A DNA stretch of 7,770 bases, from positions 1 through 7,770 of the forward strand of contig JARIDM010000218.1 of NCBI GenBank assembly GCA_029263945.1, in the 5' to 3' direction. Positions 7,256 to 7,770 of this stretch are shown in pieces (positions within the stretch are counted from its first letter, which is position 1; the number at the start of each line of letters is the position of its first letter). Below the pieces are notes generated by a model. It made no database searches. It saw only the letters and a list, made by a program, of their open reading frames with translations, and was not told the DNA's origin. This DNA comes from Sporosarcina sp. (GTDB lineage: Bacteria; Bacillota; Bacilli; Bacillales_A; Planococcaceae). The translations under genes were made by a program, and so were the position numbers.

Positions 7256-7770
7256 TCAATAACGTGGGAACGGAATCGTTTCACGCACGTGTTCAGATCC
7301 TGAAATCCAAGCAACTGTTCGTTCAAGTCCTAAGCCGAAACCAGAATGTGGTACTGCACCGTACTTACTCAATTCAAGGTACCATTTGTAAGCATCTTCA
7401 TCTAAACCATGCTCTTTAATGCGCTGTCTCATCAATTCAAAGTCATAAATACGTTCAGATCCTCCAATAATTTCACCATAACCCTCTGGCGCAATCATAT
7501 CCGCACATAAGACAACATCATCGCGGTCTGGATGGGGTTGCATATAAAACGGTTTAATACCAATTGGGTAGTGTTTGATGAATACAGGCATGTCGAAACT
7601 TTCAGCAATGGCTGTCTCGTGAGGCGCACCGAAATCATCCCCCCACTTAATATCATCAAAACCTTTTTCATGTAAGAACGTAATTGCATCGTCATACGTA
7701 ATACGTGGGAACGGTGCTTGAATCTTCTCTAGTTTCGATAGATCGCGTCCAAGTCTTTCAAGTTCTAATG
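7256..7770 (-). CDS. asnS: Asparaginyl-tRNA synthetase, 3' part, with an apparent frameshift near the stop
   Basis: AsnRS is a class IIb synthetase that charges tRNA-Asn. Only the C-terminal 170 residues are visible; the 5' part lies beyond the right edge and the first full codon starts at 7768. The visible catalytic domain contains PFPRITYDDA, WGDDFGAPHETAIAE, KPFYMQPHPDRDD, IAPEGYGEIIGGSER and motif 3 GFGLGLERTVAWI (ATP-binding Arg). The reading ends ETIPFPRY then TGA at 7258-7256, whereas the family ends PFPRLLNRLYP. Adding one T after the CGT codon (7264-7262) gives RLLNRLYP and TAA at 7241-7239, so one base appears to be missing. Family identity is certain; whether the shortened end is real is not. 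Confidence 0.93.
   Translation of the reverse strand, partial: LELERLGRDLSKLEKIQAPFPRITYDDAITFLHEKGFDDIKWGDDFGAPHETAIAESFDMPVFIKHYPIGIKPFYMQPHPDRDDVVLCADMIAPEGYGEIIGGSERIYDFELMRQRIKEHGLDEDAYKWYLELSKYGAVPHSGFGLGLERTVAWISGSEHVRETIPFPRY

Noticed and set aside
7210..7419. Plus-strand open frame opposite the asnS-dnaD junction
   Set aside because: It is antisense to motif 3 of AsnRS, has no ribosome binding site, and its composition follows from the opposite strand.

Overview
The window looks like a chromosomal housekeeping segment of a low-GC Gram-positive bacterium of the order Bacillales. Three things support this: strong AGGAG-type ribosome binding sites, Bacillus-type proteins (RecU, DnaD, YppE, YpoC and a class A PBP1 with an Asn-rich tail), and the conserved gene order mrfA/yprA - yppE - recU - ponA - ypoC - nth - dnaD - asnS. 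I cannot name the genus. Compared with B. subtilis as I remember it, the segment is compact: no cotD, yppF, yppG, yppD or yppC lie between the helicase gene and recU.

Layout. Positions 1-2070 (minus strand) hold a two-gene unit. It is yppE (DUF1798) followed by the MrfA/YprA-type repair helicase gene, which overlaps it by four bases (ATGA) and runs off the left edge. Positions 2071-2244 are a divergent control region with likely promoters for both directions, a 13/14 match to the Bacillus LexA box and a short inverted repeat. Positions 2245-5408 (plus strand) are the recU-ponA operon: a Holliday junction resolvase and the bifunctional peptidoglycan synthase PBP1, which ends in a fibronectin-III-like domain, a Glu-rich stretch and a long Asn-rich tail. 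A strong bidirectional terminator at 5428-5471 separates this from a convergent minus-strand unit. In transcription order that unit is asnS (3' part only), dnaD, nth and ypoC, with gaps of 73, 10 and 0 bases and no terminator between them.

Functionally, the segment combines genome maintenance (MrfA for mitomycin-type damage, RecU for recombination and segregation, Nth for oxidised pyrimidines, DnaD for replication initiation and restart) with cell-wall growth (PBP1) and translation (AsnRS). Two observations stand out. First, the 3' end of asnS carries an apparent one-base deletion: adding one T restores the usual C-terminal RLLNRLYP and a TAA stop. This is either a sequencing error or a real frameshift. 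Second, a LexA-like box lies between the two divergent repair transcription units. I see no mobile element, CRISPR array, tRNA or rRNA, and no convincing new multi-gene system.
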